From: an uncultured Gammaproteobacteria bacterium
GTDB taxonomy: Bacteria; Pseudomonadota; Gammaproteobacteria; Pseudomonadales; Azotimanducaceae
DNA: 64,000 bases
Direction: 5' to 3'
Assembly (NCBI GenBank): GCA_913050215.1
Contig: CAJXBG010000008.1
Coordinates: 1-64,000 of the forward strand
Shown: in pieces, positions 44,804 to 56,123 of the stretch
Layout: each line of letters opens with the position of its first letter
Numbering within the stretch: the stretch's first letter is position 1
Translations under genes and position numbers: made by a program
Notes under the pieces: model-generated
What the model was told of the DNA's origin: nothing
What the model saw: only the letters and a program-made list of their open reading frames with translations
The model's database searches: none

Positions 44804-46228
44804 TTGATCAGAATCCTGGCCTTGATATCCAGTCTGTTTATGACCCAATTCGTACTCGCCAATGAAGACATGAATCAGTGGTTCGAAGAGTTGAAAGCCT
44901 CGGGTAATAAGCAGGATCTATACAAAGTGCTTTACGCCATGCCTAAAGGCGGAGACCTGCACGCGCACAACACAGGTTCCATCTTTTCAGAGTGGATGTT
45001 TGAACTCGCGCTCGAACAGAAAGCAAACGGTTACGTCTACTACACCAAAACAAAAATCAACAATTGCCGTCCCTACGGTGGCAACGAACATTATCAGCCA
45101 TACCTGATGTACTTCAAAACCATTCAAGCGTCGAATTGGCAAATGCTCGATGATTGTGAAAAGGCTGAATACAAACTCCTCACGGATCTGAACAAGCAAG
45201 AAAAAGCAGCATGGCAAAATAGCATTCGGTTGGATAAACCACACGAGGGTCGAGAAGAGTTCTTCAGTATGCACTGGCAGCGAATGGCCGATCTTGTCTC
45301 TAATCCCTATCTGGTGGCAGAAAGTGTCGTCAGAAACATCAAGGCTTTCAGTGCCGAAGGTCTGATGTATATGGAGCCCGACTATTCTGTCACGGGTTAC
45401 CTGAACGCAGACGGTAGCGCTACCCCGAGGGAAACGGTCATCAAGATTGTGCGTGAGAGATTAAGTCAGAGCGACGTAATAGAAACAGGGATGATAGTCC
45501 GATTCCAGATGGCTATCTTGCGCTTTTTACCGAGTAGTCTTGATCAGCTAAAAATGGCTTATCAGTTTGTGGCCGCAAACAGGGATCTGTGGGTGGGTCT
45601 CGACATGGTTGGTCGTGAAGATGATGATAAAGGGCATCCGGCGCGATTCCTCAGCACGATGCGGGAACTGAGGCGCCAGTATCACAGTGTAAATCTGTCG
45701 ATTCATGGCGGCGAGGTAGATGAACCTAATAGTCATGTCAGAGATACTTTGACCTTGGGCGCCCGCAGGATAGGTCATGGGGTCAATCTGATTACTGACC
45801 CCGATTTGATGCTAATTATGCGAGACGGGCCGGCGCTCATTGAGATCAACCTGATTAGTAACCTTTTGTTGGATTATGTGGATGACTATAGCCAGCATCC
45901 ATTCCCGGAATATTTGAGAACCGGCATCCCCGTGGCGCTTTCGACGGATGACAGGGGGATGTGGGACTCAACGATGACTGATGAGTTTTTTGTCGCAACG
46001 ACCGAGTTCAACCTGTCCTGGGATGAAATCAAACAACTCAATGTTAATTCACTGAAATACTCGTTTGTTGATGAAGATACTAAACAAAAGCTCCTAACCC
46101 ATTATGATAAAAGGGTAATCAGTTTTGAGGAAACAATGACTCGTGAAGGGATGAAATCATTGCGTGCGGTTGATCCCGACATTCGGTCATTTATTTGTAA
46201 AGAATATCAACTATGCACTTTAAAATAG
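44804..46228 (+). CDS. Exported adenosine deaminase (ADGF/CECR1-like)
   Basis: 474 residues with a signal peptide (cleavage near VLA-NE, residue 19). Zinc site DLHAHNTGS with His53 and His55; the catalytic Glu is in SIHGGEVDEPN; RIGHGVNL and ALSTDDRGMW follow. This is the adenosine-deaminase-growth-factor type, which in other organisms deaminates extracellular adenosine to inosine. The start is a TTG at 44804, chosen because CAGGAG lies 7 bp upstream and the signal peptide follows immediately. It precedes the TonB receptor gene, so it probably works in the periplasm or outside the cell. Confidence 0.9.
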   Translation: MIRILALISSLFMTQFVLANEDMNQWFEELKASGNKQDLYKVLYAMPKGGDLHAHNTGSIFSEWMFELALEQKANGYVYYTKTKINNCRPYGGNEHYQPYLMYFKTIQASNWQMLDDCEKAEYKLLTDLNKQEKAAWQNSIRLDKPHEGREEFFSMHWQRMADLVSNPYLVAESVVRNIKAFSAEGLMYMEPDYSVTGYLNADGSATPRETVIKIVRERLSQSDVIETGMIVRFQMAILRFLPSSLDQLKMAYQFVAANRDLWVGLDMVGREDDDKGHPARFLSTMRELRRQYHSVNLSIHGGEVDEPNSHVRDTLTLGARRIGHGVNLITDPDLMLIMRDGPALIEINLISNLLLDYVDDYSQHPFPEYLRTGIPVALSTDDRGMWDSTMTDEFFVATTEFNLSWDEIKQLNVNSLKYSFVDEDTKQKLLTHYDKRVISFEETMTREGMKSLRAVDPDIRSFICKEYQLCTLK

Positions 46229-46243
46229 GGCATAATGCGGCGC

Positions 46244-46272
46244 TGAAACGTCGGGGTAATTTGCGACGTTCA
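46244..46272 (+). terminator. Bulged hairpin upstream of the TonB receptor gene
   Basis: TGAAACGTCG-GGGTAATTTG-CGACGTTCA, arms of 9-10 bases with one bulge, starting 16 bp after the deaminase stop and 80 bp before the receptor start. No T-run, so either a weak terminator or a 5'-leader structure. Confidence 0.4.
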
Positions 46273-46352
46273 AGACTTAATATCTGGTGCCGTGATTATA
46301 TCTTTAACTGTAAGATCAGATTACAAACTCAATTGGGGAGTACAAACACACG

Positions 46353-48794
46353 ATGATTAACAAAACTAGAAGAATCAGAAAGCTAGCCGCAGGGGTGGTA
46401 GCTGCGACACTAGCTTTAAGTGCGCTGCCGTCAGTGGCCGCAGAAATGGAAGAAATCGTTGTTAAGGGAGACCTTGGCAGCCTTCCGGGAGAAAACGTTG
46501 AGTCGGTTTTCGGATTCGGTAAATCGATCCTTGAAACATCGCGTTCAGTCTCAACCATTAGCGCCGAGCAGATCGAGCGGTTTAGCATCACAGATATTGA
46601 TGACCTCGTGACACTTGCGCCAGGTTCATTTACTCAGTCTTTCTTTGGCGTAGCGGGTTCACTGGATGTCCGTGGTACACCGGGTGAGACTTATTTCCGC
46701 GGTGTTCGCCGATTGGATAACCCCGGAAACTACCCCACACCGATCGGTGCTTCTGATCGAATCGACATCGTGAGAGGGCCAGCCTCACCTATCTACGGTC
46801 CAGCAAAGATTGGTGGTTACCTTAACTTTAACCCCAAGTCAGCTCGCGCCGAAGACGGCAAGTTTATGGCTGATGATGAAGGTAAGCTGACTTACACGAC
46901 GGGTAGTTGGAATAAAAGCGTACTCTCCGCCGAGGTTGGAGGTCCAACTGAGATAGGCGGTCAGGAATATGGCTACTACATGTATGGTGAGGTCGAAAAC
47001 TCTGGCAGTTACTATGATAACGGCGGCACAGACCAGACGCTGATCCAAGTTTCCTTCGAAACTGACGTCAGTGACAAACTCACGCTCCAATTCGGCGGTA
47101 TGTATCACGAATATGAAGGTAATCAGAACGCCGGTTGGAATCGTCTGACTCAGGACCTGATTGACAACGGCACTTATGTCACGGGTAGCCCCGCGCCATT
47201 GGACACCAATGGGGATGGCTCAATTTCCCACCAAGAATATGATGTAAACGGTGACGGCTTTTATGAAGGTAATCCGTTCTTGTTCCTGCCTGCATTCGGC
47301 ACGCCAGGGTCGGATGGTTTCATAGCGGCAGTGGAAGGAAATCTTTCACCCCAAATGTCGCTGTTGCCAGGCGGTGGTACGGTTCAACTGCAAGGTAATC
47401 AGACGCTAATCGCTGCTGATGATTTGCTTGAAAACGACGTCACGACTTTGTACTTCGATATCATCTACAACGGTGACGACTGGACGATTAAAAACCAGAT
47501 GTTTTACGAGTCATATGAGAACTTGAATGAAAACGCCTATGGCTTCTCTCAGTTTCATGATTCCTACGTGTTTGAAGACAAGCTGGTTTTCTCCAGAATA
47601 TTCGAAGGCGATAACCTAACGACGTCTGTACAGCTTTCGCCTTCTCTCAGGTACACAGACTTCAGTCATGGTGATGACTACACGAATGAGTACTTTGACC
47701 GTCGTGATCTAACAGGACCATCAACCGCGCTTGACCGTCGACTACTTGCTACACGTATAGATGATGATTACACCGAATATTACGTGGGTGATTACATGAA
47801 CTTCGGTCTAGCCGCACTTGTCGATTTCACCTTCGAAAATGGTTTTAGCGCACTCTTCGGGGTTCGTTGGGACACAGTTGATATGGAATCAAGTCAGCCG
47901 CTGGATAAGTTATTGTTCTCATCATCTAATAACTTTTGCCTTGATGGCAGTTGCGCGAACTTGAACGCTTCTGACGATCAGGACGGCATTTCTTGGACTG
48001 CGAGCTTAAGCTATAACTCGGAAATCGGTCTCGTGCCTTATATCACAGTTTCTGAGCAGACCACTGTGATTGCGGGCCAGGGCGCAGAAATCCAGACATC
48101 AAATATCGCAAGTGGAGGCGCGTTCGACGGGTCAGAGCTGATGGAAATTGGTGTTAAAGGCAGCCTGATCGATAACTCATTGTATTTTGCCCTCTCTTTT
48201 TACGAGCAGGAGCGTACAGACTTTAACGCGCAGGCAATTGTGACTAACTCGACAGATAGAACTGAAGGTGTCGAGCTGGAACTTCGTTGGGTTGTTAACG
48301 AAAACCTATTGTTGACAGCGGGTTACTCGAAGATCGAAGTTGTTAATCTCAATACGCTTGAAAATGGCGGTCGTTTCAGCTTCCTCGGAGCAGGAGATCT
48401 GCTTGGTGTTGATCCAAGATTGCTCTACGGCGGTGCGCCTGGCGGATTCGTTGGTGCGGCAAGTGAAGAATCATCACGTAAAGCGGGTATCCCAGAGAAT
48501 ATTTTTTCTGTCACCGCAACTTACGACTTCTTCAACGGGGTAGCAGTTAACGCCAGTGTCGTGAATGTTGATTCAACGTCTTCGGGTTTTTCACAGTCAG
48601 TGACATTGCCAGGCTACACATTGGTTAATGCCGGCGTTATCTATGAAACTGAGAATTGGTTGTTCAGTTTGAACGGTAAAAACCTGACTGACGAGCGCTA
48701 TTTCCGGGCTAATTTCCCGAACCTGTTCGGTGGTACTATCGTGCTTCCTGAACTGCCCCGTCATTTCCAGGCAAGGGCTGAATACCGGTTCTAG
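46353..48794 (+). CDS. TonB-dependent outer-membrane receptor, probable nucleoside/purine uptake
   Basis: 813 residues. Signal peptide to Ala30, then a TonB-box-like EEIVVKG (33-39), a plug domain to about residue 165 (SVSTISAEQIERF, DVRGTPGETYFRG, DIVRGPASPIYGP), a 22-strand-type beta barrel and a C-terminal Phe (FQARAEYRF). An extracellular loop has DTNGDGSISHQE (284-295), an EF-hand-like calcium loop, and a second NGD at 299-301. By gene context it imports a nucleoside, base or nucleic-acid fragment; siderophore import is the alternative. A strong terminator follows. Confidence 0.92.
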   Translation: MINKTRRIRKLAAGVVAATLALSALPSVAAEMEEIVVKGDLGSLPGENVESVFGFGKSILETSRSVSTISAEQIERFSITDIDDLVTLAPGSFTQSFFGVAGSLDVRGTPGETYFRGVRRLDNPGNYPTPIGASDRIDIVRGPASPIYGPAKIGGYLNFNPKSARAEDGKFMADDEGKLTYTTGSWNKSVLSAEVGGPTEIGGQEYGYYMYGEVENSGSYYDNGGTDQTLIQVSFETDVSDKLTLQFGGMYHEYEGNQNAGWNRLTQDLIDNGTYVTGSPAPLDTNGDGSISHQEYDVNGDGFYEGNPFLFLPAFGTPGSDGFIAAVEGNLSPQMSLLPGGGTVQLQGNQTLIAADDLLENDVTTLYFDIIYNGDDWTIKNQMFYESYENLNENAYGFSQFHDSYVFEDKLVFSRIFEGDNLTTSVQLSPSLRYTDFSHGDDYTNEYFDRRDLTGPSTALDRRLLATRIDDDYTEYYVGDYMNFGLAALVDFTFENGFSALFGVRWDTVDMESSQPLDKLLFSSSNNFCLDGSCANLNASDDQDGISWTASLSYNSEIGLVPYITVSEQTTVIAGQGAEIQTSNIASGGAFDGSELMEIGVKGSLIDNSLYFALSFYEQERTDFNAQAIVTNSTDRTEGVELELRWVVNENLLLTAGYSKIEVVNLNTLENGGRFSFLGAGDLLGVDPRLLYGGAPGGFVGAASEESSRKAGIPENIFSVTATYDFFNGVAVNASVVNVDSTSSGFSQSVTLPGYTLVNAGVIYETENWLFSLNGKNLTDERYFRANFPNLFGGTIVLPELPRHFQARAEYRF

Positions 48795-48816
48795 AAACGT
48801 TCCGAAGCTAAAAATA

Positions 48817-48852
48817 AAAAGGCAGTCGCTCGCAAGCACTGCCTTTTTTTTT
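48817..48852 (+). terminator. Rho-independent terminator after the TonB receptor gene
   Basis: Stem AAAAGGCAGT / ACTGCCTTTT with an 11-base loop, followed by a run of nine T. Located 22 bp after the receptor stop and before the NUP lipoprotein gene. Confidence 0.9.
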
Positions 48853-48886
48853 GATAAGATTTTGTCAAATTTAAGGAAACCAATTT

Positions 48887-50023
48887 GTGAAAGCTAAATC
48901 GTTATTCGCACTGATATTTGCCGCAAGCGTTTTGATTTTAGCGGCCTGTAGTGGCCCGGTTAATCAGGCAGACCAAACGATCACTGGTAAACAGCTTCAG
49001 TTAACGAAGGTTAATGAAGCGCCCATTGCAGTGAAGGTTGTCATTGTTACGATGTTTGAGATTGGCGAACTCAGCGGTGATAAAGCAGGAGAGTTTCAGC
49101 TTTGGAAAGAACGCAGAAACCTTAACCAAAAATTCCCCTTCCATGGTTACAGGGATCTTTATTACAACGAAGAGAGCGGCATACTGGGTATTGTGACGGG
49201 TATTGGCACAGCGCGTTCTGCTGCTGCGATTATGGCGCTGGGTATGGATCCGAGATTTGATTTGAGCAAAAGCTACTGGCTGGTTGCCGGTATTGCGGGG
49301 TTTGATCCTGAAGATGCATCGGTGGGGTCAGCCTCATGGTCGGAGTATCAGATTGATGGAGATCTGTCCCACGAAATTGATGCCAGAGAAATTCCTGACG
49401 ACTGGGAGTTTGGCTACTTTGCGCGTTATACAAAAATGCCCTTTGATCCAGATAAACCATCGCCCACAGGTGAGATGTATCAGTTAAATTCTGGCCTAAC
49501 GAATTGGGCTTACCAGCTAACGAAGGATATGGACCTGGGAGACGATGAGTCGCTGGTGGAGGTTCGCGAAAAATATACCGAGCATCCAATGGCGCGTAAG
49601 CCTCCGTTTGTTCTTAAAGGTGCCAATATGTCTTCCTACACCTTCTGGCACGGCGCTATTCTTAACGACTGGGCGAACAAGTGGACTGATTACTGGACCG
49701 AAGGAAAAGGCAATTTTGTTTCATCTGGTATGGAAGATACAGGCTCGTATCTGTCTCTTTCTTGGTTGGACAAGATTGGCAGGGCTGACAAAAACAGGAT
49801 GATGGTCTTGCGAACAGCCAGCAACTACACGATGCAGCCACCTGGTTTGACCGCAGCCGAAAACCTGCTCAACGAGAACAAGGGTTACGGTGGACTGAAA
49901 GTGGCGATTGAATCCGCTTATGTTGTCGGCTCCAAGGTTGTAGACGAGTTGTTAAGTAACTGGTCTCACTATCGAGACAATATTCCTCAAGCCGAATCAG
50001 TGTCGGAAAATTCCGCTCAATAA
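48887..50023 (+). CDS. NUP-family purine nucleoside lipoprotein
   Basis: 378 residues. Signal with lipobox LAAC, Cys21, followed by Ser, so likely an outer-membrane lipoprotein. The body matches the NUP family named after a Candida purine nucleoside permease: VKVVIVTMFEIGE, LGIVTGIGTARSAAAIMALG, YWLVAGIAGFDPED and SGMEDTGSYLSLS. That fold is related to nucleoside phosphorylases, so a nucleoside-cleaving or binding role is more plausible than transport; this is inference. GTG 48887 follows AAGGA. Adjacent to the receptor and adenine deaminase genes. Confidence 0.88.
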   Translation: MKAKSLFALIFAASVLILAACSGPVNQADQTITGKQLQLTKVNEAPIAVKVVIVTMFEIGELSGDKAGEFQLWKERRNLNQKFPFHGYRDLYYNEESGILGIVTGIGTARSAAAIMALGMDPRFDLSKSYWLVAGIAGFDPEDASVGSASWSEYQIDGDLSHEIDAREIPDDWEFGYFARYTKMPFDPDKPSPTGEMYQLNSGLTNWAYQLTKDMDLGDDESLVEVREKYTEHPMARKPPFVLKGANMSSYTFWHGAILNDWANKWTDYWTEGKGNFVSSGMEDTGSYLSLSWLDKIGRADKNRMMVLRTASNYTMQPPGLTAAENLLNENKGYGGLKVAIESAYVVGSKVVDELLSNWSHYRDNIPQAESVSENSAQ

Positions 50024-50031
50024 AGCGTTAG

Positions 50032-52222
<2,191 letters not shown>

Positions 52223-52277
52223 TGCAATCTCCTGTTTTTTTGGTTTTCGTCCCGCTTGCACATGGTTTTGTATGAGG

Positions 52278-53351
52278 TCATGCACCGAAGACCTTTAGCC
52301 CGTGTATGCCCCCGTGCGGGTAGTGCATGTAGTAAATCGCGTTCACTACGCCGGTCTCCTCTATCTCGGTAAACTCGTGCCATGTGTCTGGGTGCAACTG
52401 ACCAAAGCTCACAAGGGGTTTCCACAATTGATTATTTGGTAAGTGGAGCTTGATTTCAAACTCGGTGAACCCAGACGCCAGGTATCTTTGATCAGCCATG
52501 TATGCACGAAAATCTGTTGGAATAATTTCCGTGGCATCTGGTAGGACAATTTTCCAGCCAGGTAACTCCGAAGAAGCTAGATTTTCAATTTGACTCAATG
52601 CTTGCGTTGAAAGCTTGGCACCATAAATATGACAGCTAAGGGGTGGGTTTAATCGATGCAGATAGGTATCCACAATGATACTTTCTACGCTTGCCTCTTC
52701 TGCCAGTTTGAACAGGGCGTGCTCTCCAAAACCGGTACGTGCTGACTCCCAGCCAAACATATAGTCTTGTTCCCGCCGCCCAATGACAGCATCCGCGGGT
52801 CGTCCGTAGTGCTCGTTTGAGATGTGAGAGATTTCGGCGTTCACCAAAATATTTTGTTGTTGGTAGCGTGCTTCACCTTCCTCTCCATAAAGGTTTACAC
52901 GGGATATACCGCCCTCGTGGAAGCAAAGGATTTTGCAGTCCGTTGCCCAAACGGGGTCAATGTCAAACGTGTGATTTGCGTCTGGGGCCAGTGTTTGTTT
53001 CTCGAGGGCCAAAGTGGTGTTGCCAGTTTGCTTATCTGTCAGCAGTGCCGAGATGATGGGCACCTGATTGCCAGTAAACCATTGAGTGCTCACCGTGAGT
53101 TGATTGACTTTGGACCTCGAGGTGAGTCCCAGTTCGAACCAATGATGTCCTTCGGCGTTGAACGCAAAGCCGTCACCGGTAGGATTAATGCTTGTTGCAA
53201 CGTGTCTTTTTGACTCGAACCCCCAGTACTTCGCGCCCATGTGGGTGAAGTCGCCAGTGCAGTCTTTTGGTGAATCTGGCAGAGCGACCTGATGCGGATT
53301 AGTAAATGATGAGTCGGAGTAGGCCTTCAGAAAAGCGGATAGTCTTGCCAT
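52278..53351 (-). CDS. alc: Allantoicase
   Basis: 357 residues, two repeated jelly-roll domains. The first begins FTHMGAKYWGFESKRH; family segments include HHWFELGLTSRS, NEHYGRPADAVIGRREQDYMFGWESAR in two parts, and the end YYMHYPHGGIHGLKVFG. Hydrolyses allantoate to ureidoglycolate and urea. It starts 2 bp after the allA stop, so allA and alc are translated together. It completes the step after PuuE. Confidence 0.95.
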   Translation of the reverse strand: MARLSAFLKAYSDSSFTNPHQVALPDSPKDCTGDFTHMGAKYWGFESKRHVATSINPTGDGFAFNAEGHHWFELGLTSRSKVNQLTVSTQWFTGNQVPIISALLTDKQTGNTTLALEKQTLAPDANHTFDIDPVWATDCKILCFHEGGISRVNLYGEEGEARYQQQNILVNAEISHISNEHYGRPADAVIGRREQDYMFGWESARTGFGEHALFKLAEEASVESIIVDTYLHRLNPPLSCHIYGAKLSTQALSQIENLASSELPGWKIVLPDATEIIPTDFRAYMADQRYLASGFTEFEIKLHLPNNQLWKPLVSFGQLHPDTWHEFTEIEETGVVNAIYYMHYPHGGIHGLKVFGA

Positions 53352-53353
53352 GG

Positions 53354-53863
53354 CTAAAGTTGAATCTCGATTGGTTGGCTTAATGTGACCTCATCACAGT
53401 TTTCTTCTTCACTATTGGAATCCGCTAGAGGAGACCCTCTGTCCACCACTAAAAAGTCTGACACACCTTCAAGTGCGAGACTGTAGTGATGCCACGTACC
53501 TGGATGATAATTCACGCCCTGTTTCGCGGAAGCTTTAAATACCTGAATCCTGGACTCGTCGAGTTCGCCGGGGGGCGCGACGATAACGAGGTAAGGATTG
53601 TCCGATAGCGGAATAAATGCCTGACTCGATAGTGGATGTCGCTCCATGATGGACAAATTCAATGGTAACTTCAGAGGCGTTGAACGAAAAATATTAAGTA
53701 GTGGTATGCCGCCATCCGCGCCCAGTGACAGTGTTGCGAGGTCGTGAAATCGTAGCGTATGCCCATCGTTGATTGTGCGAGTTTCTCGGGCAGCCTCTGG
53801 CTCGATGACATCGCCGTAGGGTGCAAAGGATGCTGAAGTCAGGGGAACGGGTTTTATTTTCAT
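53354..53863 (-). CDS. allA: Ureidoglycolate lyase
   Basis: 169 residues from ATG 53863; a TTG at 53878 would add five residues. AllA cupin-like fold: FAPYGDVIEPE, NIFRSTPLKLPLNLSIMERHPLSSQAF in two parts, FLVVAPP-like YLVIVAPPG, and PGTWHHYSLAL. Splits ureidoglycolate into glyoxylate and urea, the last pathway step. First gene of the leftward allA-alc-ARH operon. Confidence 0.93.
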   Translation of the reverse strand: MKIKPVPLTSASFAPYGDVIEPEAARETRTINDGHTLRFHDLATLSLGADGGIPLLNIFRSTPLKLPLNLSIMERHPLSSQAFIPLSDNPYLVIVAPPGELDESRIQVFKASAKQGVNYHPGTWHHYSLALEGVSDFLVVDRGSPLADSNSEEENCDEVTLSQPIEIQL

Positions 53864-54099
53864 CTGCTGAGTCGACAAATTGTCGCGTATTCCTTTTGAT
53901 ATAGGCGCTATGTTATCAGAGTGGCGCTGTGTTTACGGCGTTGCAAATCCGAGGGATTTTGTTGGGTCTCGATGGAGGACGATTGCTCTGAGTGTGTTTA
54001 TAGCTCTGATCATGGGCTTGCACGAGGCTTTATGACTGTACACGGTGGTTTTTTGCGCTATTATCGAAAGAAGCCATCAATATCAGCGAGGAAAAGGTT

Positions 54100-54915
54100 A
54101 TGGAGTTCAGGTCAATTACACCTCATCTGGGTGCGGAAGTAACCGGTATCGATTTGGCGGAGCCGATGGGTAGCAATACCTTTAACGCGCTTCGCGAAGG
54201 CTGGCTGAAGTGGGGTGTGCTGGTATTCAGAGACCAGGATTTGAGTCGTGACCAGCACGTTGCCTTGGGTAGTAAGTTCGGGGAATTGCATGTTCATCCG
54301 ATGTACAAAGACCAAAAAGAGCATCCAGAGATACTCAAAGTGGCAACGAATGCTGATTCCGCATATACCGCTGGCGATGGTTGGCATACTGATGTGACCT
54401 GCGACGAATACCCGCCGATGGGATCAATGTTGTACGTCACGGAAACGCCGGCTTGTGGGGGTGGAGATACGTTATTCGCTGATATGTATCTGGCTTATGA
54501 GCTGTTGTCCGACAAAATGAAAAGCATACTTCAGGGTTTGACCGCAGTGCACGATGGCGCGCTACCCTATGTCGGTAGTTACAAGTCAACGCCGCCGGAA
54601 GGAGGCTATCCGAGACACGAGCACCCTGTGATCACAAGTCATCCGGATACAGGTAAAAAAGTGCTCTATGTAAATTCCGGTTTTACCTCTCATATTAAAG
54701 GTTTGAGACCCAATGAGAGTCGCGCGCTTTTGGACATGCTATTTCGACACATAGAATCGACGCCAAAGCTGGTTGCGCGGGTAGACTGGGAACCCAACAC
54801 CCTCGCATTCTGGGACAATAGATGCACCCAACACCACGCGGTTTGGGACTATTATCCTGAGAGCAGATATGGTGAACGGGTATCTATTGTGGCGGATACG
54901 CGACCGGCCGCCTAG
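54100..54915 (+). CDS. TauD/TfdA-family 2OG-Fe(II) dioxygenase
   Basis: 271 residues. Fe ligands His96-x-Asp98 (GWHTDVT) and His246 (CTQHHAVWDY), 2-oxoglutarate Arg260 (GERVSI). N-terminal HLGAEVTGIDL is characteristic of TauD. It lies 237 bp from allA, divergent. Possible substrates include taurine, sulfonates and xanthine (fungal XanA is in this family); the gene set makes a purine substrate conceivable. Overlaps the convergent acyltransferase gene by 32 bp. Confidence 0.88.
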   Translation: MEFRSITPHLGAEVTGIDLAEPMGSNTFNALREGWLKWGVLVFRDQDLSRDQHVALGSKFGELHVHPMYKDQKEHPEILKVATNADSAYTAGDGWHTDVTCDEYPPMGSMLYVTETPACGGGDTLFADMYLAYELLSDKMKSILQGLTAVHDGALPYVGSYKSTPPEGGYPRHEHPVITSHPDTGKKVLYVNSGFTSHIKGLRPNESRALLDMLFRHIESTPKLVARVDWEPNTLAFWDNRCTQHHAVWDYYPESRYGERVSIVADTRPAA

Positions 54916-55768
54916 TATTGTCTTGGTAAGTTTGAGCGTCGTAATGGTTTTGGTAAAGGTCGTTCAATAGGCGCTCTTTCTCTTCCCAGCGTGCTTCAAG
55001 CCATTGCTTTGAATTGCCCAGTTCGTCGGCGTTTGTGCATTCAGTCCAAACTTCTATGCTGCGAACTGAGCCGCTCAGACAAGTCCAAAAATTATCGCCT
55101 CCGGCGGGATATCCAACGGTCACGTCAAGCACCCGAGCATTATCCATTGTATTGAGCATAGTCTTGAATCCGCCGGACTTTGGCGGCAATAAGTATTGGT
55201 AGGGAGATTTGAGTTGTGTTCTCTTTTCCTGCGTAAACCGCGTGCCTTCAGCGAAATTCAATAATGCGTCTGAACTGGAACTGGTTTGCTGCGCAACCTG
55301 AGAGACAGCTTTAAAATCTTTTCTGTTTTGACTCAGTGAACCACCTCTAGTTAAGCGTGGAAATCTGAGGGCAAGACAAATCCAGCCGACAACAGGCACA
55401 TAGACCAAAGTCGACTTAATCAAAAATTTTAGGATAGGGCCTCCGGGCACAACCACGGCTTGTAGCAGCAGAATATCGAACCAGGACTTATGGTTGCTAA
55501 CAATAATAAGGGGTCGCGTTGTGTCACTGGGCAGGTGGCCATGAATCCTGAAGTCTATTCGCAACACCCGGGTTAACCAAAATGTGTTACCGGTGACAGC
55601 AAAGCGATAGAAAATTGCCGTGCAGTGATAACAAAGCTGTTGAAATTTTTGAACGGGAATTAAATTAAGTACAGCAAAAAGTACTAGAAAAGGAATCCAG
55701 ACCAGCAAATTAACAGTAATAGCTGTCAGCGATATGCAGCTTAAGATGTGACCTGAGATTGCACGCAA
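54884..55768 (-). CDS. PlsC-type lysophospholipid acyltransferase (YihG-like)
   Basis: 294 residues. N-terminal membrane segment (LTAITVNLLVWIPFLVLFAV), then NHKSWFD (NHx4D motif; acyl transfer) near residue 92, FLIKSTLVYVPVVGW, and FAEGTR (usually FPEGTR) near residue 178. Acylates lysophosphatidic acid at the inner membrane. Only a TTG start is available in frame (55768), 11 bp from AAGGG; no ATG exists before the stop upstream. Confidence 0.83.
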   Translation of the reverse strand: MRAISGHILSCISLTAITVNLLVWIPFLVLFAVLNLIPVQKFQQLCYHCTAIFYRFAVTGNTFWLTRVLRIDFRIHGHLPSDTTRPLIIVSNHKSWFDILLLQAVVVPGGPILKFLIKSTLVYVPVVGWICLALRFPRLTRGGSLSQNRKDFKAVSQVAQQTSSSSDALLNFAEGTRFTQEKRTQLKSPYQYLLPPKSGGFKTMLNTMDNARVLDVTVGYPAGGDNFWTCLSGSVRSIEVWTECTNADELGNSKQWLEARWEEKERLLNDLYQNHYDAQTYQDNTRRPVAYPPQ

Positions 55769-56123
55769 TTGCGATTTACCCTTGGATAATTAGTGGTATA
55801 AGTGATCAGGGAATCTGATGTGGAATATGCAGTGTTTGAAGGTCCAAAGCAAATGGGTATGGCAAAAACAATTGGTTTTTGTTTGTTTTATTAACACTTG
55901 GGTAAAAACGACACACTCACAAAGCGTGAATAAAGACCGGGACGAAAAACTTCGAGCGAAGCCGCTGTCTCCGCGTCGCCATTCAATTTGTAATAGATTT
56001 TCCTGACACAGCTTGCCGCGGTATCGGTTTTGATTGTCAGCATCTGTTGCACTCACGCTTGTTAGCCTGCTCAGTAAAACTTATATTGGCAGCTGTCTAC
56101 TCACAATAATAAGTGTAAACAGC
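55769..56123. promoter_or_regulatory. Divergent intergenic region
   Basis: 355 bp between the acyltransferase and the MFS gene. No convincing gene. Contains a perfect short palindrome CTTCG-AG-CGAAG near 55950 and AT-rich stretches near 55865-55895. Nothing further recognised. Confidence 0.35.
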
